A program made the translations under genes and the position numbers. From NCBI RefSeq assembly GCF_025628895.1, contig NZ_JAOTJC010000007.1:1-64000 (forward strand): a stretch of DNA of 64,000 bases. The letters are read 5' to 3'. Origin of the DNA: Alteromonas salexigens (GTDB taxonomy: Bacteria > Pseudomonadota > Gammaproteobacteria > Enterobacterales > Alteromonadaceae). Positions 49,727-59,108 of this stretch are shown piece after piece; within the stretch, counting starts at the first letter, position 1, and the number at the start of each line of letters is the position of its first letter. A model generated the notes under the pieces. The model ran no database searches. It worked only from the letters and a program-made list of their open reading frames with translations, and was not told the origin of the DNA.

Positions 49727-49741
49727 GGGCGCGAAATGATA
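49727..49741 (-). promoter_or_regulatory. Candidate spc-operon promoter (-10 and discriminator)
   Basis: On the minus strand TATCAT (49736-49741) is followed by TTCGCGCCC. A GC-rich discriminator is typical of stringently controlled ribosomal promoters. No good -35 hexamer is found at the right distance, so the call rests on position and the discriminator. Confidence 0.3.
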
Positions 49742-49846
49742 ACAGAAAATATCGGGGAGCGATAGCGGAAAAGTGAATTAATTTTAAACGATAGGTGGCT
49801 GGGAAAAGCGCCACTGAAGAACTGCCTATTGTAGAGAAATTAAGGC

Positions 49847-51934
49847 CTAAACGCCACCCCTGTGTGGCATTTGATAGGTGGCGATATTGGTCACCAGACA
49901 GGTGCGCAGATCGTCAATTGTGGCAGGTTTAGTAAGAAAGTCATTCATACCGGCTGCCTGACATTTTTCTTTCTCTCCCGCCAGTGCGTGGGCCGTCAGG
50001 GCAATAATCGGGGTCTGGGATTCGGGTCCAGCTAATGCACGTATTGACTGTGCGGCCTTGTAGCCATCCAGCACCGGCATCTGGCAGTCCATTATTACCA
50101 GGTCAAAGGGTGACCCACTACGGTTCGCCGCGGCCAGGGTGTCTACGGCCTGCTGGCCATTATCCGTAATTGTAAAGCTAACCCCCAGCTCCTGTAGCTG
50201 TTCTTTGATCACAAGCTGGTTAATGGGATTATCTTCAGCCACCAGGATGGTCTTCCCTTTTAAGCTGTTACCCGTTTGCTTTTTCGCTGCGGTGCGCGGC
50301 TCAGTAGTGTCCGGGAGTGATGCCAGTGGTAACTGCAGCGTCACTGTAAAGGTCGCCCCCTGCCCCAGTTCACTGCTGACCCTTACCTCTCCCTGATAGT
50401 GCTTGACGATTTGTTTGACGATAGACAGCCCCAACCCGGTGCCTCCGTACACCCGGGTCGTCGCGGTATCGGCCTGCTCGAATGGCAAAAAGATTTTCTG
50501 TTGCTCGGCTTCAGCAATACCAATACCGGTGTCGACCACAGTAAGCTGCACCAGGTAATGACTATCTGACTGTTTTGTTGCCCGGGTGGCAATACTTATG
50601 CCCCCGTCCTGGGTGAATTTCACCGCGTTGCTGACCAGATTACTTATCACCTGATTGATTCGTAACGGGTCGCATTCAAAGATAATGTCTTCAGTGGCAC
50701 GGGTCTCTACGGCCAGATGTAGCCCTTTCTCTTTCAGCTTCGCCTGATGCACGGCCACTTGCTTTACAATCATATCGTTGAGTGTGACCGGCACCTTTTC
50801 AAAGGTCATCAGGCCGGCATCAATTTTTGAAAAATCCAGTATATCGTTTACCTGCGCCAGCAAATGCTGCGCACTGTCCCACGCCAGCCCACAGTATTCC
50901 CGTTGCTTTTCGCCCAGCGGAGTGCGCTTTATCGCATCCAGCATGCCCAGCACCCCGTGGATAGGCGTACGTATTTCATGACTCATATTTGCCAGAAATT
51001 CGGTACGTGCTTTCAGTGCCGTTTCGGCCTGTTGCTGGCGCCGGCGCAGCTCATGTTCATCATGTACCCGTCCGGTGATATCCTGGGTGGCGCCAATCAT
51101 GCTCACGTGCTGATTGTTTATCACGACTGGCCTAGCGTAGGTGATCATCCATTTGCGGGTACCATCCTTAAGCTGTACTTCCACTTGTTTCTGCCAGGTG
51201 CTGCCCGTGGAGAGCGCATGTTCATGCAGCGCAAGTACCTCTTTGCGCTCGGTCGCGCTGACAATAAACTGCCCGGCTTTTTCGCTGGTCATGGTTTCGT
51301 CAGCTGGCAAACCGTGCATACGCTTCATCGTCTCTGACCAGCGTAATTCGCCGGTACTCAGGTTTTGCTCCCAGGTACCTACGTTTGCCATTTCACACAC
51401 ATGGCTGAATAACTGGTACTGGTGTTCAAGTTCGTTTTGATGCTGCATCAGCAGCTCAAACGAATGCTGATTCGCCAGCTGCATGCCTACCCACTCTGCT
51501 AACAGCATAAGGTAGTCGTAATGTTCATCGGTAAACGCCAGTTCAGCCGGCTCCGGGGACGAGAAATTCAGGGTACCGTAACGTTTACGATCGACAATGA
51601 CAGGAATACCAATATAGCTGTAAAGCTGAAAGCTTTTACAGGCCGGGTGGTGCCCGCCGGGGTACTTGCTCACATTGTGATAAGCCGTGATACCGTCTGT
51701 AGCCAGAGTATCGTTGCAAAAAGTATCACCTAGCGGAAAGGTATCGCCCGGTGCAATGGCGTCCTCAGGGCTCACGGCGGCGACCACTTCGTAGGTATCA
51801 CCATAGATATGACTGACCAGCCCAATATCCTGCCCGAATGCCTCGCAGCCAAGCCGGAGCAGGCGAGTCATTTTGTCAGCACTGGATAACGTGATATCCG
51901 CAGAGATTTCACGTAAGGCACGAATGAGCTTCAT
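49847..51934 (-). CDS. Hybrid sensor histidine kinase (GAF-PAS-HisKA-HATPase-REC)
   Basis: 695 residues with no membrane segment, so a cytoplasmic sensor. Residues about 15-155 are a GAF domain, with TFPLGDTFCNDTL and GIPVIVDRKRYGTLNF. Residues about 175-295 are a PAS/PAC domain (VGTWEQNLSTGELRWS, GATQDITGRV). The kinase core has the phospho-accepting His319 in NMSHEIRTPIHG, the N box near Asn436 and GGTGLGLSIV. A C-terminal receiver has Asp616 in VIMDCQMPVLDGY and the conserved Lys in FLTKP. It probably autophosphorylates and relays to its own receiver, then to an external Hpt protein. No partner regulator is adjacent. It lies immediately upstream of the spc operon, an unusual place. Confidence 0.93.
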   Translation of the reverse strand: MKLIRALREISADITLSSADKMTRLLRLGCEAFGQDIGLVSHIYGDTYEVVAAVSPEDAIAPGDTFPLGDTFCNDTLATDGITAYHNVSKYPGGHHPACKSFQLYSYIGIPVIVDRKRYGTLNFSSPEPAELAFTDEHYDYLMLLAEWVGMQLANQHSFELLMQHQNELEHQYQLFSHVCEMANVGTWEQNLSTGELRWSETMKRMHGLPADETMTSEKAGQFIVSATERKEVLALHEHALSTGSTWQKQVEVQLKDGTRKWMITYARPVVINNQHVSMIGATQDITGRVHDEHELRRRQQQAETALKARTEFLANMSHEIRTPIHGVLGMLDAIKRTPLGEKQREYCGLAWDSAQHLLAQVNDILDFSKIDAGLMTFEKVPVTLNDMIVKQVAVHQAKLKEKGLHLAVETRATEDIIFECDPLRINQVISNLVSNAVKFTQDGGISIATRATKQSDSHYLVQLTVVDTGIGIAEAEQQKIFLPFEQADTATTRVYGGTGLGLSIVKQIVKHYQGEVRVSSELGQGATFTVTLQLPLASLPDTTEPRTAAKKQTGNSLKGKTILVAEDNPINQLVIKEQLQELGVSFTITDNGQQAVDTLAAANRSGSPFDLVIMDCQMPVLDGYKAAQSIRALAGPESQTPIIALTAHALAGEKEKCQAAGMNDFLTKPATIDDLRTCLVTNIATYQMPHRGGV

Positions 51935-51964
51935 TGTTGAAAGTGGGTCCGGTAGTTATAAACA

Positions 51965-51988
51965 AAAAAGGGGAGTGATGTTCCCCTT
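51965..51988 (-). terminator. Intrinsic terminator after the lipoprotein gene
   Basis: On the minus strand AAGGGGA and TCCCCTT pair with a seven-base loop and are followed by TTTTTT. It ends the lipoprotein transcript before the kinase gene. Confidence 0.85.
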
Positions 51989-52055
51989 CTGCTGCGTGTC
52001 CTAGCCCAACTTTTAACCATAAACCGGTAAATGGGAAGACTTGGGCTGTTATCAA

Positions 52056-53465
52056 TTAGTCTAATACGTCGGTGGTCACTTCGGCTTCACTCAGAATTTT
52101 AATAGCATAGCCTGTCGGTGTTTGCGCTGGTTGAACCACTACAATGTAGTTTTGTTCCTCCGTAAAACCGACCAGCGCTGTGCGATCCAGCAGTGTTTGT
52201 TCACCCTGGCTGTCTTTGTGCACGGCGATGACCTCGTAATAATCGGCAGGCAGAACCTGTGTGCCATCTTCCCCAAAGGTCAGGTTCATCAACCGGTATT
52301 CCGCGGTATCGATAGTTTCGTCTCTGCGCACCAGGTAAATATCAACGTCATCTACATGGGTTGCCAGATTAATAAAGTTGACGGTTTTGTCATACGACTG
52401 CGGCAAACCACTTTCTATAAAGGTGGCGGCACCCAATTCATCGTCACGCTGGTAAATCATGATGGCTTTGCTCTCGCCCTGATTCAGGGTTAGCAGTTTA
52501 TTATTCAGTGGCACGGCACTGTCGTCTGCGGTGCTCAGCGTCAGCCGGTAATCGCCGTACCGGATAGGGGTAAAGGTACTCAAACTTCCGGCATCCAGCG
52601 TCAGTTTGGTGTCCGGCTCATCGGCGTCACCGCCCAGGCTGACCATCACGGGGGTGTCCAGCGAAGTCGCATTGTATACTCGGTATTGCGACAGCGCATT
52701 AGCATCAGTAATTGTGCTGACCGACGTGGAGTTCAGTACCGCATCCACAGTGAGCCCGGTTTGAATGGCGCCGCTCACATCTCTTAGTGACAGCACGTAC
52801 TCTGTAGAGTAGGCAAAATTAAGGGTTTGCGACTCGAACATCACCTCGGTTTCGCCCGGCAAAGTGAGATAAAGGGTATACTCGCCACTGTCAAAGTACT
52901 CACTGCTGCTGTCACCATCCCAGTAAGTGAACTCTGTTAGCTCGCCATGGTAGGTAGTACCCAGCAGGTGGGCCGCTTCGAAGGGTTCGCCTGACTCACT
53001 CAGATACACATCATACGCCTGTTCGTCTATCGTGAGCGCGATGGTTAACAGCCGGAAATGGTCTTCCATAGACGCGCGGGTATAGCTGGTGTCGTCTATA
53101 ACCGGAGCTGTAAAGTCGCCGCTGAGTACCACCAGGGTTTTCTGTCCTTCCCGTAATTCAACTGTGTGGGTGTCTATAACGACTTCCTGATCGTCTGCGT
53201 CAGTACGAATGAACTCCAATTCGGTTTCCCCGGCCTCCAGCGAAAGCATCGCGGTAGCGTCTCCGAACTGGGCTGAGCCAAATGCATCGCCGTCCACTTC
53301 ACGCATGGTAACCGTCGCGCCGTTAGGGGATGCATTGTAAAACTGCAGGTAAGCATAGGGGTAGTCACTGTTGCTATCACTGTCTGAGCCACCACAGCCG
53401 GTCACTAGAATGAGCATAATTAAGGTCGCAGCAATGCGCTGCGCCAGTAAAGATAAGCACTGCAT
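52056..53465 (-). CDS. DUF4397-like lipoprotein
   Basis: 469 residues. A lipoprotein signal peptide ends in the lipobox LVTGC (Cys24), then GGSDSDSNSD, so it is lipid-anchored outside the inner membrane. The mature part begins YAYLQFYNASPNGATV, typical of DUF4397 beta-domains. A second NASPN-like copy appears as YRVYNATSLDTPVMV (about residue 265), and a third as VNFINLATHVDDVDIYLV (about 366). Repeated immunoglobulin-like units are therefore likely. Its function is unknown; such proteins are often surface-associated. It is a single-gene unit with its own terminator. Confidence 0.82.
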   Translation of the reverse strand: MQCLSLLAQRIAATLIMLILVTGCGGSDSDSNSDYPYAYLQFYNASPNGATVTMREVDGDAFGSAQFGDATAMLSLEAGETELEFIRTDADDQEVVIDTHTVELREGQKTLVVLSGDFTAPVIDDTSYTRASMEDHFRLLTIALTIDEQAYDVYLSESGEPFEAAHLLGTTYHGELTEFTYWDGDSSSEYFDSGEYTLYLTLPGETEVMFESQTLNFAYSTEYVLSLRDVSGAIQTGLTVDAVLNSTSVSTITDANALSQYRVYNATSLDTPVMVSLGGDADEPDTKLTLDAGSLSTFTPIRYGDYRLTLSTADDSAVPLNNKLLTLNQGESKAIMIYQRDDELGAATFIESGLPQSYDKTVNFINLATHVDDVDIYLVRRDETIDTAEYRLMNLTFGEDGTQVLPADYYEVIAVHKDSQGEQTLLDRTALVGFTEEQNYIVVVQPAQTPTGYAIKILSEAEVTTDVLD

Positions 53466-53626
53466 AGATAAAAGATCCTTGTTTAATCACATAACCGGTC
53501 GCCAGGGGGCAACCGCACGCCGCTAAGAGCAGGCAAAAGTCAGTGCAGTTCAGGTCTTTACATATTCTTTGCAATTCACGGGATATCTTTACTTTAATAG
53601 TAATTAGCCTGGCCTCGCGCCCATAA

Positions 53627-53654
53627 AAAAACCGGTCTGTTAAGACCGGTTTTT
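53627..53654 (-). terminator. Strong intrinsic terminator
   Basis: A perfect 12-bp stem, AAAAACCGGTCT and AGACCGGTTTTT with a GTTA loop, lies about 30 bp after the stop of the 652-residue protease gene. Confidence 0.93.
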
Positions 53655-53683
53655 GGTTGCTATCTCACCCTCAGGGTGGCTAC

Positions 53684-55642
53684 TTACTCCATAGAAATTT
53701 GGAAGGTCACGCCACTGTAAGCTTCCCGTGCTCGCAGACCCAGGTGCCAGGTTCCGGCCTGCGGGCTTTCTATCACACAGGTTTCTTCATTGTCTGACGA
53801 ATCCCATGACCGGCAGTCGAACTGGTACATCATAGGTTGACGATCAAACCGAGCAAACAGGTTTGCGTTTCCGGTTCCGCCAGTCGATGTCAGCGTCAGG
53901 CGGGCGGTGCCTGCCGGCACTTCCCAGGTAAACCGGTTCCAGTCTTTGTGCGCAGCGGACAGGTCGGTATACGTTTCTTCCATGTTCTCGTTCTTATCGT
54001 TACCGCCACCACCGTTGCTGGAGTAAGTCAGGGTTACGCCGTCAAATCCGCTATCACTGCGCAACGCGACGTGCCAGGTGCCAGCTTCTGGCGCGTTAAT
54101 GGTACAGGTCTGGGCAGTGCCAGCCTGCTCTGACTTACAGTCATTAAAGCGCAGGTAGGGATACTTACCTTCCCTGACATATAAGTTCGCATTACCCTCA
54201 CCACCTGAAGTAGTAAACGTCAGTTGTTCCAGCCCCGCCGGAACTTCAATGGTTTCCCGCACCCACTGCGAGGCTTTGCCGCTCAGGCCGGTTATCGTAT
54301 CACCAAAGCCGTTTACCGGCGGCAATACAGGTGCCGGAGCGGCTTCGTCCGCCTGCCCGTTACAGCCATTCTGAGCTGCCAGATTATATGCCGCTTCAAC
54401 ATCTAACAGGCCGTGACCATACTTGTTGTCACGTCCGGCATCGCCTTTGTCGACAGCCGCCATGTTCAGCAAATCACGAATTTGCTTATTGCTGCATTGC
54501 GGATAAAAGCTCCACAGCAGGGCTGCTGCCCCGGACACGTGCGGCGTGGCCATAGAGGTGCCGGTCATGTTGCGGTAGTTGTTGTTTTTACCTGTGGAAT
54601 AGACACCTGATCCAGGCGCTGCAATTTCCACCTGGTCATTGTGCTGAGAGTACCATGCACGGGTACCGTTAGAGCCCACCGCGGCTACTGATACAACTGA
54701 ATCGTAGGACGCCGGATAAGACTTACTGGTGTTACCGGCGTTGCCCGCCGCTGCCACGAGCAGAATGCCGTCGTCCTCAAACTGCTGCATAGCATTGTTT
54801 TCAAAGCTGGAGGAACCACCACCGCCAAGACTCATGTTCACAACCTTAGCCCCCGCGTCCACACACTGGTCAATGGCAGAAACCAGATTCGATGCGTAGG
54901 TCCAGCCACCATTGTCGTCGAAGATTTTGACGACGTGCAGGTTCACACCCGGGTACACCCCAATGCTGCCGTAACCGTTGTCGTAAGCGGCGATAGTGCC
55001 CGCCACGTGGGTACCGTGACCATGGCCGTCGTTATACCAGTTACCCACAGCCGGACCATTGGAGTCTCCCGTAAGGCCATTGTTCTGGTTAGGCAAATCT
55101 TCATGGCCGGCACTGATACCGGTATCGATAACGCAAACTTTCATGGCGCTGGTATCGGGCTGGTTCAGTTGTTGCGCATTGATCATGGTATAACCATACG
55201 GCACCGTCTGGGCCATTGGCTTACGAACCGGGTCCACCGTGACGCTTTCAACATCGGCTCGTTGGCTAAGCTGCTGAGCGGCATAACGCCCCATAGTGGC
55301 CACCGCAATGCCTCGGCGGGCCAACACTTTATGCAAACGACCTGAAACACCATTGACTGCCGTAGCCGCTGTATCGGCGACATAGCGGGCGCGGCGACGT
55401 TCACTGATTGAGCGTGAAGCCTTATCTGATTTCGATTGCGCAACCGGGCCTTCAGCGTCTTCCTTAAACTTGATGATATAACGATCTTGCGCTTCCAGTA
55501 CATACTGTAACTGGGCTGCCAGATCCTGTTGCAGACTGGCCGGCTTGTCGGCGTTCTGCGGCGCTGCAGATACAGTTGATACACACAGCCCGGTGGCCGC
55601 TATTGCGGTAAACAGTGTAGAAAATGATTTAGTAAACTTCAT
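53684..55642 (-). CDS. Secreted S8 serine protease with two PPC domains
   Basis: 652 residues. The signal peptide ends near VSAAPQ (residue 27), then comes an inhibitor-type propeptide to about residue 143 (DRYIIKFKED, ADVESVTVDP). The subtilisin domain has the triad Asp173 (VIDTGIS), His209 (GHGTHVAGT) and Ser363 (GTSMATPH), with the oxyanion Asn301. Two C-terminal pre-peptidase (PPC) domains follow, at about residues 445-540 and 560-650, each with a WHVALR or WHLGLR motif. They are usually removed after secretion. It is probably an extracellular nutrient-scavenging protease exported by Sec and the type II system. It is a paralog of the next protease. Confidence 0.95.
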   Translation of the reverse strand: MKFTKSFSTLFTAIAATGLCVSTVSAAPQNADKPASLQQDLAAQLQYVLEAQDRYIIKFKEDAEGPVAQSKSDKASRSISERRRARYVADTAATAVNGVSGRLHKVLARRGIAVATMGRYAAQQLSQRADVESVTVDPVRKPMAQTVPYGYTMINAQQLNQPDTSAMKVCVIDTGISAGHEDLPNQNNGLTGDSNGPAVGNWYNDGHGHGTHVAGTIAAYDNGYGSIGVYPGVNLHVVKIFDDNGGWTYASNLVSAIDQCVDAGAKVVNMSLGGGGSSSFENNAMQQFEDDGILLVAAAGNAGNTSKSYPASYDSVVSVAAVGSNGTRAWYSQHNDQVEIAAPGSGVYSTGKNNNYRNMTGTSMATPHVSGAAALLWSFYPQCSNKQIRDLLNMAAVDKGDAGRDNKYGHGLLDVEAAYNLAAQNGCNGQADEAAPAPVLPPVNGFGDTITGLSGKASQWVRETIEVPAGLEQLTFTTSGGEGNANLYVREGKYPYLRFNDCKSEQAGTAQTCTINAPEAGTWHVALRSDSGFDGVTLTYSSNGGGGNDKNENMEETYTDLSAAHKDWNRFTWEVPAGTARLTLTSTGGTGNANLFARFDRQPMMYQFDCRSWDSSDNEETCVIESPQAGTWHLGLRAREAYSGVTFQISME

Positions 55643-55935
55643 GATGGAGTCCTGTTGAAATCCACCCTTGTTTGAGAAGGGATGGACGCTACTTCAGCAA
55701 CACGACTACGAAAAAGGCATCCTGCAAACTTCGCAGTACAACAAATAAAGGAACGATGCTTTCGTTCCGAATAAACACTTTTGACAGAATAATCGATAGA
55801 TTCGAGAAAAAGACACTCTATGGGGATTTTAGGTATTATTTAAAATACGTTTGTGAGCACAAAATCGCCATATCTGTCTGATTTTTCGGCGGCAATCTAC
55901 CAAGGGGAGGATTTAGCTGCAAGGAAATTTTTATT
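55643..55935. other. Protease upstream region, no gene
   Basis: 293 bp between the two protease genes, up to the terminator of the upstream one. It must hold the promoter of the 652-residue protease. I cannot place boxes with confidence, and the short plus-strand frames here show no features. Confidence 0.4.
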
Positions 55936-55961
55936 AAAAAAGCCGGCGAAATGCCGGCTTT
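55936..55961 (-). terminator. Intrinsic terminator
   Basis: AAAGCCGGC and GCCGGCTTT with a GAAAT loop, followed on the minus strand by a T-run. It lies 28 bp after the stop of the 553-residue protease gene. Confidence 0.92.
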
Positions 55962-55988
55962 GCTATAGGTTACTGACGTGTGAGCAAT

Positions 55989-57650
55989 TTACTCGTAAGA
56001 ATAATCCATGGTTACACCGCTATAAGAGCTGTACGCACGGATACCGATATGCCAGGTGCCGGCCGCCGGGTTAGTAAATGTACACACTTCGTTATTACCG
56101 TTCTTATAAGGACGGCAATCGTAGCTCATTGTAGAAGGCTGGGAGCCGAAACGCAGGTACAAGTCGGCATCGCCGCTTCCGCCTGAAATTTCAACCGTCA
56201 TAGTCTGTACGCCGGCTGGGATATCCCAGGTATAGCGATCCCACGAGCCTGTTGAGCCCGAGAGGTTAGTCAGCTGACCAGTAACCGGCTCAACGCCGCC
56301 ACCGCCGCCACCGCCTGAGCCACTACCATCGCAACCATTGGTGTTCAGGTAGTCGTAAGCATCTGCGACTTGCATCAGACCGTTACCATAAAAGTTATCG
56401 CGGCCGGCTGAGCCTTTGTCTTTTGCCGTTGCATTTAGCGCACTACGAATTTGTTCGTTGCTACACTGCGGGAAGAAGCTCCATACCAGTGCCGCACCAC
56501 CGGCAACGTGTGGCGTCGCCATAGATGTACCGTTAAGTGTGGCATACGAATTAGTAGGATAAGTGGAGTATACCGAGCTACCCGGTGCCGCAATTTCTAC
56601 TGCGCTGTTGTATTGCGAGTAGCTTGCGTGATTTTCGCTGCTGTCCACAGCCGCAACTGACATTACAGCGGGATAAGAAGCCGGGTAAGAAAGGGTACTG
56701 TTACCATCGTTACCAGCCGCAGCTACCAGCATCATGCCATCATCAACGAAGCCTTGCATGGCGGTTTGCTCAGCAGTAGACGAGCTACCCCCACCCAGAC
56801 TCATGTTCACAACATTCGAGCCGGCAGCCTGACATTGGTTAATGGCTTCAATCAGGTCAGACGCGTAAGTCCAGCTCCCGCTATCATCGAAAATTTTCAC
56901 GATGTGCATGCTCACGCCCGGGTAAACACCAATGACGCCTTCCACATTGTCATAAGCGGCAATTGTCCCTGCGACATGGGTACCGTGACCATTGCCGTCA
57001 TTGCTCCAACTTCCTACTGCAGTATTGTTGGCTTCGCCAGTGACACCATTATTAGTATCTGGAAGATCAGGGTGACCCAGGTTATAGCCTGTATCAATGA
57101 TACAAACCTTACGAGCGCCAGTATTATTTTGAGATAACTGGTTCGCCTGCACCATGTTGTAGCCATACGGAGTAGTTTGCGCCATTAGTTTACGACGGGC
57201 ATCTACCGATACACTTTCAACATTCGGGTTCTTGCGCAGCAGGTTTAAGGTGCGCTTATCCATTGATGCAGCGACCATTTTTTGCTTTTCAATGACTTTG
57301 TGTGTTTTCGCACCGACCTGTTCTACCAGCGATTTAGCCGCCAGCACGTCAAACGCACGATCAGAGGCTTGAGAAGCTGGCATGCCTGCCATCTTTTTCT
57401 TACCGCCTTTCGTTTTCAGTTTAGGCCCGCCGATATCGTTGGTGTTTTTAAATTTAACGATATAACGCTGCTCAATGGCTTCGGCTTCAACAAAAGAAGC
57501 TAAACCTTGTTGCAGTTGAGCATTAACGGATTGTTTTGCCTCTTCAACTTTAACCGGCGCATTTACGGCGGCGCTGACGGAGGCACTAAGGAGGGTAAGA
57601 GATGCCACTAAAGCAGCTTTATTTATGGATGTGTGTTGATTATGTTTCAT
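55989..57650 (-). CDS. Secreted S8 serine protease with one PPC domain
   Basis: 553 residues. The signal peptide ends near VSAAVN (residue 28); a propeptide follows to about residue 155 (QRYIVKFKNT, NPNVESVSVD). The catalytic residues are Asp186 (IIDTGYN), His222 (GHGTHVAGT), Asn314 and Ser376 (GTSMATPH). A Gly-Ser linker (about residues 445-455) leads to a single PPC domain with WHIGIRAYSSYSG. It is colinear with the 652-residue protease over the catalytic part, so the two arose by duplication and differ in PPC number. It is probably an extracellular protease. Confidence 0.95.
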   Translation of the reverse strand: MKHNQHTSINKAALVASLTLLSASVSAAVNAPVKVEEAKQSVNAQLQQGLASFVEAEAIEQRYIVKFKNTNDIGGPKLKTKGGKKKMAGMPASQASDRAFDVLAAKSLVEQVGAKTHKVIEKQKMVAASMDKRTLNLLRKNPNVESVSVDARRKLMAQTTPYGYNMVQANQLSQNNTGARKVCIIDTGYNLGHPDLPDTNNGVTGEANNTAVGSWSNDGNGHGTHVAGTIAAYDNVEGVIGVYPGVSMHIVKIFDDSGSWTYASDLIEAINQCQAAGSNVVNMSLGGGSSSTAEQTAMQGFVDDGMMLVAAAGNDGNSTLSYPASYPAVMSVAAVDSSENHASYSQYNSAVEIAAPGSSVYSTYPTNSYATLNGTSMATPHVAGGAALVWSFFPQCSNEQIRSALNATAKDKGSAGRDNFYGNGLMQVADAYDYLNTNGCDGSGSGGGGGGGVEPVTGQLTNLSGSTGSWDRYTWDIPAGVQTMTVEISGGSGDADLYLRFGSQPSTMSYDCRPYKNGNNEVCTFTNPAAGTWHIGIRAYSSYSGVTMDYSYE

Positions 57651-58334
57651 TTATTTCCTGTCTTGTTGTTGTTTCCCCCTGGCTCTCTTAACGGAGCTTA
57701 ATTAGTTGGGGTATGTTCCTAACAGATATCGACAGGCCGGGTCGCTATTCACCAAAAAAAGTCCACATCCCTGTTATGCTTTTTCGACACGTTACCCGTG
57801 TACCTGGACATCTGGTGTTGACTGCTCATTTCTGATGCAGTGCCTTCCATACTACGGAAGCTGGTTCAGAGTAACGTATGCTGAGTTATTACCCGTGTAT
57901 ACAAAATTACTCGTTAATCAATGGGCTACCGTAGCTCCGGACACTGTCAGCTTGGGCTTCTTGCCCGTTAACCAGCCAAACCTACGACGCCTTTATTATT
58001 TACATTTATCTATATTATTAAGCGTAGCTGTACAGTATCTGAGCTTTTGTTATAAAAAAACCCCTATTATTAAGCAACGTTAATTCTGAGAAAGGGGAGG
58101 CAATAACACCGATCAACTGGTTCACCAGCTCACAGGCCTTATTGCTCATAGGCTGGGGGAAAGAAAATGGAACTTAACAACTTAACAAAACTTATTTTTT
58201 AAGAGGATATGTGTTTTATGAACTGCTTAAATTAGCAATATACATCACAACAAAGACTTACAAATAGCAGCAAGTGAGAGACATATTTTGCGGACAAAGA
58301 TTTACTGAAAAGTAACAGCCGTGTGAGGAGAAAC
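57651..58334. other. Long intergenic region, nothing identified
   Basis: 684 bp between the protease start and the rlmB terminator. It probably contains the protease promoter. A 125-codon plus-strand frame (57706-58083) has no start-site or family support. I see no repeat, tRNA or mobile-element feature. Confidence 0.4.
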
Positions 58335-58359
58335 AGGGCAGCAACGCGTTTGCCGCCCT
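58335..58359 (-). terminator. Probable terminator of rnr-rlmB
   Basis: A hairpin AGGGC-GCAA and TTGC-GCCCT with one A/C mismatch lies just past the rlmB stop on the minus strand. The following T-run is short (TGTTTCT). Confidence 0.55.
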
Positions 58360-58367
58360 CTAGAAGT

Positions 58368-59108
58368 TTACTGGCTACGCTGACGAACGATTTCGTACAG
58401 GCAGACCCCAGTCGCCACTGAGACGTTCAGACTGGATACTGCGCCCGCCATGGGGAGTTTTACCAGTTCGTCGCAAGTTTCCCGGGTTAGCCGGCGCATG
58501 CCCTTCCCTTCTGCGCCCATAACCAGCACGGTGGGACCAGACAGTTTTGCATTGAACACCAGTTGCTCCGCCTCGCCGGCGGTGCCGATTACCCACAGCC
58601 CTTCCTGTTGCAAATGCTTCAGGGTGCGCGACAGGTTGGTGACCTGGATCAACGGAATGACCTCCGCGGCGCCACAGGCCACTTTTCTGACCGTGGCGGT
58701 GAGGCTGGCTGATTTATCCTTCGGCACAATTACCGCATGCACACCAGCTGCATCGGCGGTGCGCAAACACGCGCCCAAATTGTGCGGGTCGGTCACGCCA
58801 TCCAGTGCCAGGATCAGCGGCTGCGAGTGAGCCTGCAACACCTTGTCCAAATCGTTTTCGTCCAGCACGCGGGCCGGTTTAGCCCGGGCCACCACCCCCT
58901 GGTGCTGTTCGCCTCGGACTTTGTCGTCCAGCACTTTACGCTGACAGAACTGCACACTGACACCAAACCTACGCGCCTGATTGACGATGTTAGTCAGGCG
59001 ATCATCGGTGCGGCCTTTTAATACAAAAACCTCAATGACCCGTTCCGGCTCATTTTCTAATACCGACTGCATTGCGTGCAGACCGTATAACCATTCCTGT
59101 TGTGCCAT
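58368..59108 (-). CDS. rlmB: 23S rRNA (guanosine-2'-O-)-methyltransferase
   Basis: 246 residues, typical of RlmB. It methylates G2251 in the P loop of 23S rRNA with SAM. The N-terminal substrate-binding domain is followed by the SPOUT trefoil knot with the three TrmH motifs: [25 protein letters not shown] and [14 protein letters not shown]. The start overlaps the rnr stop by one base (TAATG), so it is translationally coupled to rnr, a conserved gammaproteobacterial pair. Confidence 0.97.
   Translation of the reverse strand: MAQQEWLYGLHAMQSVLENEPERVIEVFVLKGRTDDRLTNIVNQARRFGVSVQFCQRKVLDDKVRGEQHQGVVARAKPARVLDENDLDKVLQAHSQPLILALDGVTDPHNLGACLRTADAAGVHAVIVPKDKSASLTATVRKVACGAAEVIPLIQVTNLSRTLKHLQQEGLWVIGTAGEAEQLVFNAKLSGPTVLVMGAEGKGMRRLTRETCDELVKLPMAGAVSSLNVSVATGVCLYEIVRQRSQ

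Noticed and set aside
57706..58083. 125-codon plus-strand open frame before the protease
   Set aside because: No ribosome-binding site, signal peptide or recognisable motif. Its composition resembles chance translation of intergenic DNA.
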